Positions 27,004 to 36,151 of a DNA stretch of 64,000 nt are shown here, piece by piece. Origin of the DNA: Oscillospiraceae bacterium (GTDB lineage: Bacteria > Bacillota > Clostridia > Oscillospirales > Ruminococcaceae); the NCBI GenBank assembly GCA_012729855.1, contig JAAYCI010000004.1, forward strand, positions 96,621-160,620, read 5' to 3'. Positions within the stretch are counted from its first letter, which is position 1. Each line of letters starts with the position of its first letter. The notes beneath the pieces were generated by a model. It ran no database searches and was not told where the DNA came from. It saw only the letters and a program-made list of their open reading frames with translations. Position numbers and translations under genes: made by a program.

Positions 27004-27152
27004 CAGCGAAAACGCGGAGGCGGAAAATTCTCTGCCGCAGGGGTCTCTGCTTACCAGTCGGCAGCATCCAATTATTTACACAAAAGTTCTGTCTTTTTCG
27101 CCTGCATAATGCTAGAATATAGGGTAACTTACAAGGAAAAGGGGTGCGTGCC

Positions 27153-28649
27153 ATGCTGGACAAGCTGAACCTGGACGTTACCATGACCAAGGAAGCCTAC
27201 CGAGAAGAGATAAAACCTTTAAAAGAGCGGCTGGCGGTGCTGCAGCACGAGGTGAAAAACAACGGCCTGCCGGTGATGGTGATATTTGAGGGCTGGAGCG
27301 CCGCCGGCAAGGGCAGTGTGCTGAGCGACGTGATTTTGCAGCTGGATCCCCGCAACTTTACCGCCAAAAGCACCCAAAACCCCACCACTGAAGAGAAGCG
27401 CGAGCCCTTTTTGTGGCGGCATTGGCGCAGCATCCCGCGGGCGGGGCTGTTTGCCATTTACGACCGCAGCTGGTACCCCGAAGTGGGCGCCGCCCGGGCC
27501 GAAAAGCTGGTCACCTCGGCGGCGGCGCTGGAGAAAATGGATTCCATCAATGTGTTCGAGCGCCAGATGGCCGACGACGGCGCACTGATCATCAAGTTTT
27601 TCCTGCACATTAGCCAGAAAGAACAGAAAAAGCGGCTGGACGGCCTGGCGGCCAACAAATCCACCGCCTGGCGTGTGAACAAAGAGGACTACCGAAACAA
27701 CAAACAATATCACAATTTCTACCGATGCTATGACGAAATGCTGGAGCGTACCCACACCACCCACGCCCCCTGGCACCTGGTTCCCGCGCACGACCTGCGT
27801 GCCGCGCTGGCGGAAATTTACCGCACGCTGGTGGGCCGCATCGAAGCGGCGCTGGCCGAAAAAAAAGCCAGGGAAGCCGCTCCCCCGCCCGATCTGTCGG
27901 CCCTGCCGCTCTCGGCCGGCAAGTTCACGCTGGTGCAGCGCCCCACGCTGGAGGAAGTGTTCCTGGGGCAGGACATGGAGCGCGAGGAATACCGCAAGCG
28001 CCTGAAAGCTGGCCAGAAAAAGCTGGCCAAGCTGCACAACGCCATCTATCTGAAGAAGATCCCCCTCATTATTGCCTACGAGGGCTGGGACGCCGCGGGC
28101 AAGGGCGGCAACATCAAGCGCCTGACCGAAGCGCTGGACCCGCGCGGCTACGAGGTGATTCCCATTGCCAGCCCCACACCGCCCGAAAAAGAGCGCCAGC
28201 ACCTGTGGCGCTTCTGGAACGCCCTGCCCAAGGACGGCCACATTGCTATTTTTGACCGCACCTGGTATGGCCGGGTGCTGGTGGAGCGGGTAGAGGGCTT
28301 TACCACCGAGGCCGGCTGGCGCCGCGCCTACCGCGAGCTGAACGAGTTTGAGGCCGAGCTGGCCGGCTGGGGCGCCGTGGTGCTGAAATTTTGGCTGCAC
28401 ATCGACAAAGATGAGCAGCTTAGGCGCTTCAAGGCCCGGCAGGAAACCCCCGAAAAGCAGTGGAAAATAACCGACGAGGACTGGCGCAACCGCGAAAAGT
28501 GGGACGCCTACCAGGTGGCGGTGGACGACATGGTGCGCCTGACCAGCACCGGCTTCGCGCCCTGGACCATCATCGAGAGCCAGAACAAGCTGTACGGGCG
28601 CATCAAGGCCATCGAGACGGTCATCGACGCCATCGAGGCACGGGTATAG
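27153..28649 (+). CDS. Two-domain polyphosphate kinase 2 (polyphosphate:AMP phosphotransferase type)
   Basis: The 498-residue protein contains two PPK2 domains. Domain 1 has FEGWSAAGKGSVLSDVI (about residues 45-61) and IYDRSWYPEV; domain 2 has YEGWDAAGKGGNIKRL (about 307-322) and IFDRTWYGRVLVERVEGF. Two-domain PPK2 enzymes use polyphosphate to phosphorylate nucleoside monophosphates (class II, AMP to ADP). Which nucleotide is used here cannot be proved from sequence. The ATG at 27153 has AAAAGGGG at the right distance, although a GTG at 27144 is also in frame. The stop codon is two bases from the mnmA ATG, so the two are cotranscribed. Confidence 0.9.
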   Translation: MLDKLNLDVTMTKEAYREEIKPLKERLAVLQHEVKNNGLPVMVIFEGWSAAGKGSVLSDVILQLDPRNFTAKSTQNPTTEEKREPFLWRHWRSIPRAGLFAIYDRSWYPEVGAARAEKLVTSAAALEKMDSINVFERQMADDGALIIKFFLHISQKEQKKRLDGLAANKSTAWRVNKEDYRNNKQYHNFYRCYDEMLERTHTTHAPWHLVPAHDLRAALAEIYRTLVGRIEAALAEKKAREAAPPPDLSALPLSAGKFTLVQRPTLEEVFLGQDMEREEYRKRLKAGQKKLAKLHNAIYLKKIPLIIAYEGWDAAGKGGNIKRLTEALDPRGYEVIPIASPTPPEKERQHLWRFWNALPKDGHIAIFDRTWYGRVLVERVEGFTTEAGWRRAYRELNEFEAELAGWGAVVLKFWLHIDKDEQLRRFKARQETPEKQWKITDEDWRNREKWDAYQVAVDDMVRLTSTGFAPWTIIESQNKLYGRIKAIETVIDAIEARV

Positions 28650-28650
28650 C

Positions 28651-29691
28651 ATGCGGGTATTGCTGGCACTCTCCGGCGGGGTAGACTCCTCCGCCTGCAT
28701 CCCGCTGCTACAGCAGGCCGGGTACGACGTTTCGGCCTGTGTCATCGCCTTCTCGCCCGCCCATGCCGGGGCGGTGGCGGCGGCGCAGCAGGTGGCGCAG
28801 CAGGCGGGCATTCCGCTCACAGTTGTGCACCGTGAGGACGCCTTTGACGCGCTGGTGGTGCAGCCTTTTTGCCGGGAATACGCCGCCGGGCGCACCCCCA
28901 ACCCCTGCCCCATGTGCAACCCGCTGGTAAAGTTCCGCGCGCTGGCCGACGAGGCCGACCGCCTGGGCATTGACGCCATTGCCAGCGGGCATTATGCGCA
29001 GGTGCGCGAAGTGGACGGCACCTTTTATGTGGCGCAGGCGGCCAGCGCTGCCCGCGACCAAAGCTATATGCTCTACCGCCTGCCGCAGGACATTCTGCGC
29101 CGGCTGCTGCTGCCGGCCGGGGCTCTGGAGAAGGCGGACATTCGGGCGGTGGCCGCCCAAAGCGGCTTTGCCAGCGCCAACGCGCCCGACAGCCAGGAGA
29201 TTTGCTTTGTGCCCAACGGCAACTACGCCGGTTTTATTGAGCGGCGGGGCGTACAGGGACTGCCGGGGCGGTTTATCGGCCCGGGCGGCGAGGACCTGGG
29301 CCCCCACCGCGGGGTACTGCACTACACCGTGGGCCAGCGCCGGGGCATTGGCTTGGCGCTGGGCAAGCCGGTGTTTGTGAAAAGCATCCTGCCCGGCGGG
29401 GATATCCGCCTGGCCTGGGGCGACGGGCTATACGCCGCCGGTGTGGTGCTGGAAGATATGCTGACCACCGCGGGCGCCCCTCTGCCGCCCGGCCCCTACA
29501 CCGTAAAGATACGCAGCATGGCCAAGCCCGCCCCCTGCATGCTAAGCTATCATGATGCCGGCCTGCCCACCCTGCTGTTTGACACCCCGCAGCGGGCCCC
29601 GGCCCCCGGCCAGCACGCCGTGCTGTACCAAAACGATCTGGTGGTGGGCGGCGGGGTAATCCGCACCGTGTTGGAAACCATCGACAATTAG
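28651..29691 (+). CDS. mnmA: tRNA-specific 2-thiouridylase
   Basis: The 346-residue enzyme makes 2-thiouridine at position 34 of Lys, Glu and Gln tRNAs. The PP-loop is LALSGGVDSSA at residues 4-14; the first catalytic Cys is in RTPNPCPMCNPLVKF (around 90-96) and the second in NAPDSQEICFVPNG (around 190). The C-terminal beta-barrel domain begins near GPGGEDLGPHRGVLHYTVGQRRG. It follows the polyphosphate kinase gene with one intervening base. The link to that gene is probably transcriptional rather than functional. Confident. Confidence 0.95.
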   Translation: MRVLLALSGGVDSSACIPLLQQAGYDVSACVIAFSPAHAGAVAAAQQVAQQAGIPLTVVHREDAFDALVVQPFCREYAAGRTPNPCPMCNPLVKFRALADEADRLGIDAIASGHYAQVREVDGTFYVAQAASAARDQSYMLYRLPQDILRRLLLPAGALEKADIRAVAAQSGFASANAPDSQEICFVPNGNYAGFIERRGVQGLPGRFIGPGGEDLGPHRGVLHYTVGQRRGIGLALGKPVFVKSILPGGDIRLAWGDGLYAAGVVLEDMLTTAGAPLPPGPYTVKIRSMAKPAPCMLSYHDAGLPTLLFDTPQRAPAPGQHAVLYQNDLVVGGGVIRTVLETIDN

Positions 29692-29696
29692 TATTA

Positions 29697-29724
29697 TTGT
29701 TTGATTACGCATGTTCAATAGAAT
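29697..29724 (+). promoter_or_regulatory. Weak promoter candidate ahead of the lipoprotein gene
   Basis: TTGTTT (29697-29702), 16-bp spacer, TAGAAT (29719-29724), in an AT-rich 164-bp gap directly after mnmA. The gap is otherwise empty. It would give a ~125-nt leader for the lipoprotein-mscS pair. Confidence 0.4.
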
Positions 29725-29855
29725 GTTTTAACACTTTATCTTTGTTTTCATTTACATATTTTGTGTTTTATGCATTTTTGAGTAATTGACAAGTTTTTTT
29801 GCTTCACACTCGTTTTCAATCCCATTTTCTACCCAGCATATAAAGGAGCATTCGC

Positions 29856-30302
29856 ATGAATATCAAGTATTTTAGAAATATATTTGCTATAATCGTCGCC
29901 ATTGCATGTGCGGGCAGTTTATTGGCCGCCTGCACAGCGGACAGCAGCTCCAGTGCTTCAGTTTCCGCGCCATCTTCGGTAGCAAATGCTGATTCCAGCG
30001 GTTTGGCAGGCGCCTCCGCACCAGATTCCAGCAGCGCTGATTCCTCCAGTGCCAGCCAAGCTGACAGTGCGTCCAGCAGCGCGGTGCTGCAGTCGGTCAC
30101 GGGGGTTATCGAGGACGCCGGCATGGGCCGGTACTATGTGCGCTTGCCGGATGACCGCCTGGTTGAGTTTGTGCATGATGGCGTGGACCAGGACGGCCTT
30201 ACCGACACCCGCCCCGGCAGCCCCATCACCGTTATTTTTACCGGCACCCTGCAGGGCACCGACACCAGCGGCATTACCATAGTGCGTATGGAAACGCCTT
30301 AG
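29856..30302 (+). CDS. Lipoprotein with Ser/Ala-rich spacer and small C-terminal domain
   Basis: A 148-residue protein with a signal peptide ending in the lipobox LLAAC (Cys at about residue 26), a Ser/Ala-rich low-complexity spacer of about 50 residues and a C-terminal domain of about 70 residues (VTGVIEDAGMGRYYVRLPDD...GSPITVIFTGTLQGTDTSG) that looks like a small beta-barrel, similar in style to OB-like or DUF3221-like modules. It is expected to be anchored to the outer face of the membrane. It is followed after 45 bp by the mechanosensitive channel gene. The function is unknown. Confidence 0.8.
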   Translation: MNIKYFRNIFAIIVAIACAGSLLAACTADSSSSASVSAPSSVANADSSGLAGASAPDSSSADSSSASQADSASSSAVLQSVTGVIEDAGMGRYYVRLPDDRLVEFVHDGVDQDGLTDTRPGSPITVIFTGTLQGTDTSGITIVRMETP

Positions 30303-30347
30303 CCGGAAGGCCGCCACCAGAACCCACCCTAAAGGAGACCCCTTCCC

Positions 30348-31622
30348 ATGGCCGATTCCTCTACTTCACAGGTGATTGACACTTCTTCTATCATCGACAC
30401 CTCTCAAGAGCCCGTTGCCACCCCGTCCTTCTGGACAGACCACCAGGACGTGATAACCACCGTTGTGCTGGCGCTGGCTGTTTGCCTGGTGTTCTGGGTG
30501 GTGTCTTCCATTTTGTACCGCAAGGTTTTCCCGGCCATCACCAAACGTCTGGATGCCGACAAGCACCCGATGATAGACCTGTTGGTCAACGGCTTCCGCC
30601 GGCCGTTGGCGCTGCTGCTGAAAATCACCGGCATCTGTGTGGCTGTACTGATGATCGCCTCCTGGCTGACCTACCAGCCATTGGATGACCAAACGCTGAG
30701 CTTCTTCGTGTCTTTGGAGCAGGTGACCACAAAAATACTGCGCATCGCCATTATTCTGGGCGTTACCTGGGGGCTGGTGGCCAGCAGCGATATTTCCAAG
30801 CTGTTTTTGCGCGGCGCCCGCCACAAGCTGGACATCGACATGAGCCGCAGCGTGTCGCGCTTTTTGTCGGCAGTGTTCAAGGTGGTGGTGGTCATCATTG
30901 CCCTGGCTGCGCTGCTGAACGAGTTCGGCTTCAACATCAGCGCGCTGGTGGCCGGGCTGGGGCTGGGCGGGCTTACCGTGGCGCTGGCCGCGCAGGACTC
31001 CGCCGCCAACTTCTTTGGCGGGCTGGTGCTCATCACTGAAAAACCCTTTGACATTGGCGATTGGATTACCTGCTCGGACGTGGAGGGCACCGTGGAGGAC
31101 ATCAGCCTGCGCAGCACCAAGGTGCGCACCAACTCGGGCGCGCTGGCCGTAGTGCCCAACTCCCTGCTGTCGGGCGCACCCATCTCCAACTGGACCAGCG
31201 GCATGAAGCGCCGCCGCGCCGATTTCACCCTGACGCTGGTGTACGACACCCCCAAAGACGCGATAAAAAAATACGCCGACGCGGTGTATACCCTTTTGGA
31301 AACCGACCCTGAAGTGTCCGACGATGGGCTGATTGTGCGGTTCTCCAGCCTGTCGGCCTCCAGCCTGGACATCCGGGTGATCTTTTACACCATCAAGCCC
31401 GCCATGGCCGACCATCTGCGTATTCTGGAGCGGATTAATTATGCGCTGCTGGGCCTGGCCGAGCAGCAAGGCGTCGGTTTTGCCTACCCCACCCAGTCGC
31501 TGTTTATTGAAAGGCCGGAGGATTCCCAGCTACCCGACAGCCCCCAGCCGCCCATTGAAAAGCAAGACACGGCCAAGGACGATACCTCAAAGGATAATGC
31601 GCCCAAGACCGGCCCCCAATAA
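30348..31622 (+). CDS. Small-conductance mechanosensitive channel (MscS family)
   Basis: The 424-residue protein has five or so membrane helices, the pore region in FGFNISALVAGLGLGGLTVALAAQDSAANFFGG (around 200-232) and the beta-domain EKPFDIGDWITCSDVEGTVEDISLRSTKVRTNSGALAVVPNS, both diagnostic of MscS. It opens under membrane tension to release osmolytes. The C-terminal 40 residues are a charged, disordered tail (EKQDTAKDDTSKDNAPK). AAAGGAG precedes the ATG. It is coupled to the lipoprotein upstream. Confidence 0.93.
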   Translation: MADSSTSQVIDTSSIIDTSQEPVATPSFWTDHQDVITTVVLALAVCLVFWVVSSILYRKVFPAITKRLDADKHPMIDLLVNGFRRPLALLLKITGICVAVLMIASWLTYQPLDDQTLSFFVSLEQVTTKILRIAIILGVTWGLVASSDISKLFLRGARHKLDIDMSRSVSRFLSAVFKVVVVIIALAALLNEFGFNISALVAGLGLGGLTVALAAQDSAANFFGGLVLITEKPFDIGDWITCSDVEGTVEDISLRSTKVRTNSGALAVVPNSLLSGAPISNWTSGMKRRRADFTLTLVYDTPKDAIKKYADAVYTLLETDPEVSDDGLIVRFSSLSASSLDIRVIFYTIKPAMADHLRILERINYALLGLAEQQGVGFAYPTQSLFIERPEDSQLPDSPQPPIEKQDTAKDDTSKDNAPKTGPQ

Positions 31623-31655
31623 ATTCAGCTCTTAACAGATAAGCGCTGATTTTTA

Positions 31656-31684
31656 TTGCACGGCGGCAACGTGCATGGTATACT
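31656..31684 (+). promoter_or_regulatory. Promoter of the first epoxide-hydrolase-like gene
   Basis: TTGCAC (31656-31661), 17-bp spacer, TATACT (31679-31684), predicting a start near 31691 and a leader of about 93 nt before the ATG at 31784. Confidence 0.72.
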
Positions 31685-31783
31685 GATGCCAGGCGAAAAA
31701 ACCAGCCCGTATGCTATTTTACAGGGAAACACCACGCCCGGTACAAGGCGTGACAAACTGCCGAACAGAAAGGATGGGTTTTA

Positions 31784-32650
31784 ATGAGCACAGAGATCAA
31801 GAAAACATTTGTAACTGCCAATGGTTTCACCTTCTCCTGCCGCACCTGCGGCATGGACAACAGCGGTGAGTTGGTCCTTTTCCTGCACGGTTTTCCGGAG
31901 ACCACCATTATGTGGGTGCGGCTGATGCAAGAGCTGGCGGCCAAAAACTACCGCTGCGTGGCCTTTGACCAGCGTGGCTACAGCGATGGCGCCCGCCCCG
32001 ACGGCATGGAGCACTACGAGGTGAAAAAACTGGCCGGCGACGTGGTTGCCGTGGCCGATACCTTCCCGGATTCCCAGAAGTTCCACTTGGTGGGTCACGA
32101 CTGGGGTTCCGCCATTGGCTGGGTTACGGTGACGCTTTATTCCGACCGCATCATCACCTGGAACTCGCTTTCCAACCCCCATGCCGAGCCCTACCGCTGG
32201 GGCATTGATAACGACCCCAGCCAGAAGGAGCAAAGCGCCTACATCCACTACCTGATGGGCCCGGGCGACCCCGAGAAGGTGTACCTGGACAACGACATGG
32301 CCCGCCTGAGGGGCGCCTGGGCCGGCTTCCCGCAGGAGCAGTTCGACGAATATATCGCCCTCTTCCAGCAACCGGCCGTGCTGAAAGCCGCCACCCATTA
32401 CTACCGCGCCATCATGACCTACCCCATGGAGATCGACTTCCAGCCCCTCACCATGCCGGTGCTGTCCATCCTGGGCATGAAAGACGTCTACGTCTCCATG
32501 CTTACCAGCGACAAGAGCCACGCCTACATGCGCGGCTATTATAAATACATCCAGCTTCCCGACGCCGACCACTGGCTGCTGGAAAAGAACTATGACGACG
32601 TGGCGCCCGAGATCATTGAGCACATCACGAAATTCCCCGCCGGCAAATAA
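31784..32650 (+). CDS. Alpha/beta hydrolase, epoxide-hydrolase-like (copy 1)
   Basis: The 288-residue protein has the oxyanion/HGFPE motif FLHGFPETTIMWV (about 34-46), the nucleophile elbow LVGHDWGSAIGWVT (Asp at about 107, as in epoxide hydrolases and dehalogenases where esterases have Ser) and the catalytic His in DADHWLLEKN near residue 268. A cap domain contains the YYRAIM segment that in epoxide hydrolases includes a ring-opening Tyr. It probably hydrolyses an epoxide or halo-organic compound in the cytoplasm; the substrate is unknown. It is followed by a terminator and then a paralogue with the same architecture. Confidence 0.9.
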   Translation: MSTEIKKTFVTANGFTFSCRTCGMDNSGELVLFLHGFPETTIMWVRLMQELAAKNYRCVAFDQRGYSDGARPDGMEHYEVKKLAGDVVAVADTFPDSQKFHLVGHDWGSAIGWVTVTLYSDRIITWNSLSNPHAEPYRWGIDNDPSQKEQSAYIHYLMGPGDPEKVYLDNDMARLRGAWAGFPQEQFDEYIALFQQPAVLKAATHYYRAIMTYPMEIDFQPLTMPVLSILGMKDVYVSMLTSDKSHAYMRGYYKYIQLPDADHWLLEKNYDDVAPEIIEHITKFPAGK

Positions 32651-32662
32651 TCTGACACCCGC

Positions 32663-32702
32663 AAGTGCAAAGGCCCTCCGCGCCCTTTGCACTTGTTTTT
32701 TA
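32663..32702 (+). terminator. Terminator between the two hydrolase genes
   Basis: AAGTGCAAAGG pairs with CCTTTGCACTT across a short loop and is followed by a run of T. It ends transcription of hydrolase copy 1. Confidence 0.82.
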
Positions 32703-32733
32703 CTATCTGTATATATAAAGGAGGATGGAATCT

Positions 32734-33597
32734 ATGGGCACCGAGATCAAAATGGACACCATTGCCGCCAATGGCTTCACCTTTACCTGCCGTACCTGCG
32801 GCATGGACAACACCGGCGAGCTGATTCTATTTCTGCATGGCTTCCCCGAAAGCTCCATCATGTGGGTGAAGCTGATGCGGCAGTTGGCGGCCAAAAACTA
32901 CCGCTGCCTGGCTTTTGACCTGCGCGGCTACAGTGACGGCGCCCGCCCCGACGGGCTGGAGCATTATGAGATAAAAAAACTGGCCGCCGACGTGATGGCC
33001 GTGGCCGACACACTGCCCGGCTCCGAACGTTTTCATCTGGTGGCACACGATTGGGGCTCCGCCATTGGCTGGGTGGTGGTTACGCTGAACGCCGACCGCA
33101 TCATCACCTGGAGCTCGCTGAGCAACCCGCACACCGAGCCCTACCGCTGGGGTATTGACAACGACCCCAGCCAGAAGGAGCAAAGCGCCTACATCCACTA
33201 CCTGATGGGCCCAAACGACCCCGAGCTGGCCTACTGGGCCGATGACCTGGCCCGGCTGCGCAACCTGTGGGTGGGCTTCCCGCAAGCGCAAATAGACGAT
33301 TATGTGCGCATCTTCCGTGACAAAGCCGCCCTGAAAGCCGCCACCCACTACTACCGCGCCATCATGACCTACCCGTTTGAGATGGATTTCCCAGCCATCA
33401 CCATTCCCACGCTGGCCATACAGGGTATGGAAGACACCGCAGTGTCAATGCTGACCTGCGATAAAAGCCACGCCTACCTGCGCGGGTACTACCAATACAT
33501 CCAACTGCCCGGCGCCGACCACTGGCTGATGGAGAAAAACTTCGACGACGTGGCCCCCGAGGTGATGGCACACATTGCGAAATTTCCCGCCAAATAG
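32734..33597 (+). CDS. Alpha/beta hydrolase, epoxide-hydrolase-like (copy 2)
   Basis: A 287-residue paralogue of the preceding gene with the same landmarks: FLHGFPESSIMWV, LVAHDWGSAIGWV (Asp nucleophile) and ADHWLMEKN. The two share long identical blocks at protein level (for example YRWGIDNDPSQKEQSAYIHY), indicating tandem duplication and moderate divergence; copy 2 differs in the cap region (residues 170-200). I place the start at the ATG at 32734 since it aligns with copy 1 and has AAGGAGG nine bases upstream; an in-frame ATG nine bases earlier is too close to that site. Substrate unknown. Confidence 0.9.
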   Translation: MGTEIKMDTIAANGFTFTCRTCGMDNTGELILFLHGFPESSIMWVKLMRQLAAKNYRCLAFDLRGYSDGARPDGLEHYEIKKLAADVMAVADTLPGSERFHLVAHDWGSAIGWVVVTLNADRIITWSSLSNPHTEPYRWGIDNDPSQKEQSAYIHYLMGPNDPELAYWADDLARLRNLWVGFPQAQIDDYVRIFRDKAALKAATHYYRAIMTYPFEMDFPAITIPTLAIQGMEDTAVSMLTCDKSHAYLRGYYQYIQLPGADHWLMEKNFDDVAPEVMAHIAKFPAK

Positions 33598-33616
33598 TAA
33601 AACCCCATACACGCCA

Positions 33617-33778
33617 GAGTTTGTTTTCAAATGGGAGAAATAACCAAAGCCGAGCGTAGTTGGTGGCCCTGCAAGGCGTTTTTCCGCAGCAAACCTTGAT
33701 GGTTTGCAAGGGAAAGCCACGCGGCAGGGGCGCCGAAAACGCTGGATTTGGGCGTTTTGGAGATTTGAAAACAGACTC
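33617..33778. repeat. 162-bp imperfect palindrome (long hairpin/MITE-like element)
   Basis: The outer arms GAGTTTGTTTTCAAAT (33617-33632) and ATTTGAAAACAGACTC (33763-33778) match in 15 of 16 positions as inverted repeats. The centre is GCAAACC-TTGAT-GGTTTGC (33689-33707), exactly at the midpoint, and the arms between keep partial complementarity (CCAAA-CC-GCGT and CCCTGC blocks). The whole unit can fold into one long hairpin. It carries no recognisable gene and lies between hydrolase copy 2 and the DUF169 gene. Confidence 0.75.
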
Positions 33779-33799
33779 CAGGAAAACCAGGAGGGAACC

Positions 33800-34592
33800 A
33801 TGGAAAAAAACTATGACTGGAAACAGCTGCTGGCCGATTTTTACGACCTGCTAAAAGTAAAGGCCACCCCCCACCGGCCTTAAATTCCTGGAGGACAAGG
33901 CAGCGCTGGAAAACATCCCGCGGCTGGTGCGCCCCAAAAACGGCGCCCGCTTCACCGCCTGCCAGCTGATTGGCCAGGCCACCCGCTGGCAAAGCACGGT
34001 GGGCTTCACGCTGGACGACCTGGTGGCCCCCCAGTGCGCCCCGGTGCTGGGGCTGGAGGAGGATGTTACCAAGTTCCTGCAGGGTGCCCACATGGAGGGG
34101 GTGTGGTTTGAAACAGCCGACAGCGCCATCCGCCACCAAAACGCGATGTATCGGAACCCCAAGCGCTGCCAGGCCGTGGTGGCCTACCCGCTGAAAGCCC
34201 CGGTGTTCCCCGCGCCCGACCTCTGCCTGATCTATGCCACACCCCAGCAGATGGTACTGCTGGGCAACGCGCTGCAGTACGAGGATTTCGAGCATATTGA
34301 AATGAGCTTCGTGGGTGAATCGTCCTGCAGCGACTCCTGGGGCAAAGCCCTGGCCACCGGCAAGCCGGCCATCACCATGCCCTGCTACGGCGAGCGCAGC
34401 TTTGGCGGCGTGTTGGACGACGAGATGCTGGCGGCTTTCCCGCCGCAGTACTTTGAGGTGATTGTAAGCGGGCTGAAAAAGCTGAAAAAGAGCGGCGTAC
34501 GCTACCCGGCGCCCGTTTACGGCAATACCCACGACATACGGCCCCATCTGGAGGCCATTTATGGCCTGGATGTGCTGGAGGGGCGGGCGTAA
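33800..34592 (+). pseudogene. DUF169 family gene with a one-base frameshift in a C-run
   Basis: The reading frame starts at the ATG at 33800 (GAGGGAA upstream) and runs MEKNYDWKQLLADFYDLLKV, then breaks: after KATP the frame hits a TAA at 33881, whereas the DUF169 sequence (LKFLEDKAALENIPRLVRP, ending RPHLEAIYGLDVLEGRA) continues in the next frame to 34592. The break sits at a run of six C (33867-33872); five C would restore KATPTGLKFLEDK, the expected DUF169 beginning. It is either a sequencing error, a true pseudogene, or a phase-variable tract. DUF169 proteins are of unknown function. The long second part has no own ribosome binding site visible. Confidence 0.8.
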
Positions 34593-34607
34593 ATCATTGA
34601 CTGCAGC

Positions 34608-34638
34608 AAAAATCCCGGCAGGGCCCTGCCGGGATTTT
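34608..34638. terminator. Bidirectional terminator
   Basis: AAAATCCCGGCAGG and CCTGCCGGGATTTT form a near-perfect palindrome with A/T tracts on both sides. It separates the DUF169 gene from the convergent histidine operon. Confidence 0.9.
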
Positions 34639-34679
34639 CTATGCTTTCCTGCCTATTGGCGCGGTTTGTTCATGCTTGC

Positions 34680-35510
34680 TCAGGCATCCAACAAAACGTC
34701 CTGAAAGCGCCCGTTTTGCAGCACCACCATGCTGCGGAAGCCCGCCTGCGCCAGCAGGGCCTGCGCCTGCTCAAAGTGGGCGTTCAGCTTGGTGCGCTGG
34801 TGGGAGTCGCTGGTGATGATGACGCGGGCCTTGCGCCCGGCCATGTGCCTGAGCAGGAAGGGCGCCGGGTAGGGCACACTGCGCAGGCCACGGGCCATGG
34901 CCCCGGTGTTCACCTCTACCAGGCCGCCGTAGCTGTCCACAATGTCCAATAGTGCGTCCATGCCATCCAGCGCCGCCCGCTTATAGGCGGCGCTTTCTTC
35001 GTCAAAAAAGGCGCCGGTGCGGTTGAATTTGGCAATCAGATCAAAATGGCCCACCACGGTAGGTTTATCGCGCTGGGTGTGCGCCACGGTGCGGGTAAAA
35101 AAGTCCGTCGCCATGGCCAGGCTGCTGCTGCCGTACTGTTCGTTTTGCAACAAGCGCAGCATTTCAGGGCTATTATCTACCGCCACATATTCATTGCCCA
35201 GCGGCAAATAGTGTGTGGAGCCAATCACATAGTCGTAGCTGGCCGCGTTCACCGGCGCGCAGGCGTCCTGCTCAATGCCGCACAGCACCGCCAGCCGGCC
35301 GGCGTACTCAGCCTTTACCGCGGCGATATCCGCCTGGTAGTCCGCCTCCGACGCCACGCCGGGGCAGGTGGGGTCAAATTTTGCAGGCGCATGGGACGAA
35401 AACCCGAGGTCGGTGAAGCCCAGCGCCAGGGCGGCTTCGGCCATCTGGCGGGGTGTGTCGGTACCGTCACACCAGGTGGTGTGGGTATGCACGTTCGAGC
35501 GTATGGTCAC
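34680..35510 (-). CDS. hisJ: Histidinol-phosphatase (PHP family)
   Basis: The 276-residue protein belongs to the PHP metal-dependent phosphatases: [15 protein letters not shown] at the start, [38 protein letters not shown] and [15 protein letters not shown] supply the metal ligands. It removes phosphate from histidinol phosphate, the step that the IGP-dehydratase-only HisB in this operon does not do. GTG start at 35510, overlapping the hisIE stop, with GGAGG at the right distance. Last gene of the operon. HisK/HisJ naming varies between groups. Confidence 0.9.
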   Translation of the reverse strand: MTIRSNVHTHTTWCDGTDTPRQMAEAALALGFTDLGFSSHAPAKFDPTCPGVASEADYQADIAAVKAEYAGRLAVLCGIEQDACAPVNAASYDYVIGSTHYLPLGNEYVAVDNSPEMLRLLQNEQYGSSSLAMATDFFTRTVAHTQRDKPTVVGHFDLIAKFNRTGAFFDEESAAYKRAALDGMDALLDIVDSYGGLVEVNTGAMARGLRSVPYPAPFLLRHMAGRKARVIITSDSHQRTKLNAHFEQAQALLAQAGFRSMVVLQNGRFQDVLLDA

Positions 35511-36151
35511 TGCATCGCCTCCTGCTTCACTTTGTGGTCCACCACGTGGCGGCCGGCCAGCTCCTGCTTCACCTGCGCGGGCGTAATGCCACATTCGGCC
35601 ATCAGCACCAGCAGGTGGTAGCACAGATCGGATATCTCATAAACCGTCTCCTGTTCGTCTCTTTTCATCGCCGCGATCACCACCTCGGTGGATTCCTCCC
35701 CCACCTTTTTCAGTATCTTCTCCCGGCCTTTTTCAAACAGGTAGCTGGTGTAGCTGCCCGCCGTCATCTCGGCCTTGCGGCCCAAAATCAGCGCATAAAG
35801 TGCCTCCAGCGTAAACTTCTGCTGCACCTCATCCTGATATAGTGTGTTGAAAAAGCAGCTCTCCGCGCCTGTGTGGCAGGCCGGGCCGTCCTTCAGCACC
35901 TGCACCACCAGCGCGTCGCCGTCACAATCGGCGTGAATGGCCACCACATGCTGCACGTTGCCGCTGGTCTCGCCCTTGCGCCACAGCGCCTGGCGGCTGC
36001 GGGAATAAAAGCAGGTGCGCTTTTCCCGCAGCGTGATGTCCAGGCTCTCGCGGTTCATGTAAGCAACGGTAAGCACCGCGCCGGTCTCAAAATCCTGCAC
36101 CACGGCAGGAATCAGGCCTTTTTCGTCGAATTTCAGCTGGGACAGCTCCAT
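35507..36151 (-). CDS. hisIE: Bifunctional phosphoribosyl-AMP cyclohydrolase/phosphoribosyl-ATP diphosphatase
   Basis: The 214-residue protein joins two enzymes. HisI (residues ~1-105) has [37 protein letters not shown] and the metal-binding [11 protein letters not shown]; HisE (from ~115) has [27 protein letters not shown] and [14 protein letters not shown]. It carries out steps 2 and 3 of histidine synthesis. A 103-bp AT-rich gap with a small hairpin separates it from hisF upstream. Confidence 0.95.
   Translation of the reverse strand: MELSQLKFDEKGLIPAVVQDFETGAVLTVAYMNRESLDITLREKRTCFYSRSRQALWRKGETSGNVQHVVAIHADCDGDALVVQVLKDGPACHTGAESCFFNTLYQDEVQQKFTLEALYALILGRKAEMTAGSYTSYLFEKGREKILKKVGEESTEVVIAAMKRDEQETVYEISDLCYHLLVLMAECGITPAQVKQELAGRHVVDHKVKQEAMQ

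Noticed and set aside
27219..28979. 586-codon minus-strand frame over the polyphosphate kinase gene
   Set aside because: Antisense to a gene with intact PPK2 motifs in two domains; composition is typical of antisense frames.
32687..32715. TTGCAC-17-TATATA promoter ahead of hydrolase copy 2
   Set aside because: The predicted start would fall inside the ribosome binding site at 32718-32724, leaving no usable leader; the -35 also overlaps the terminator stem.
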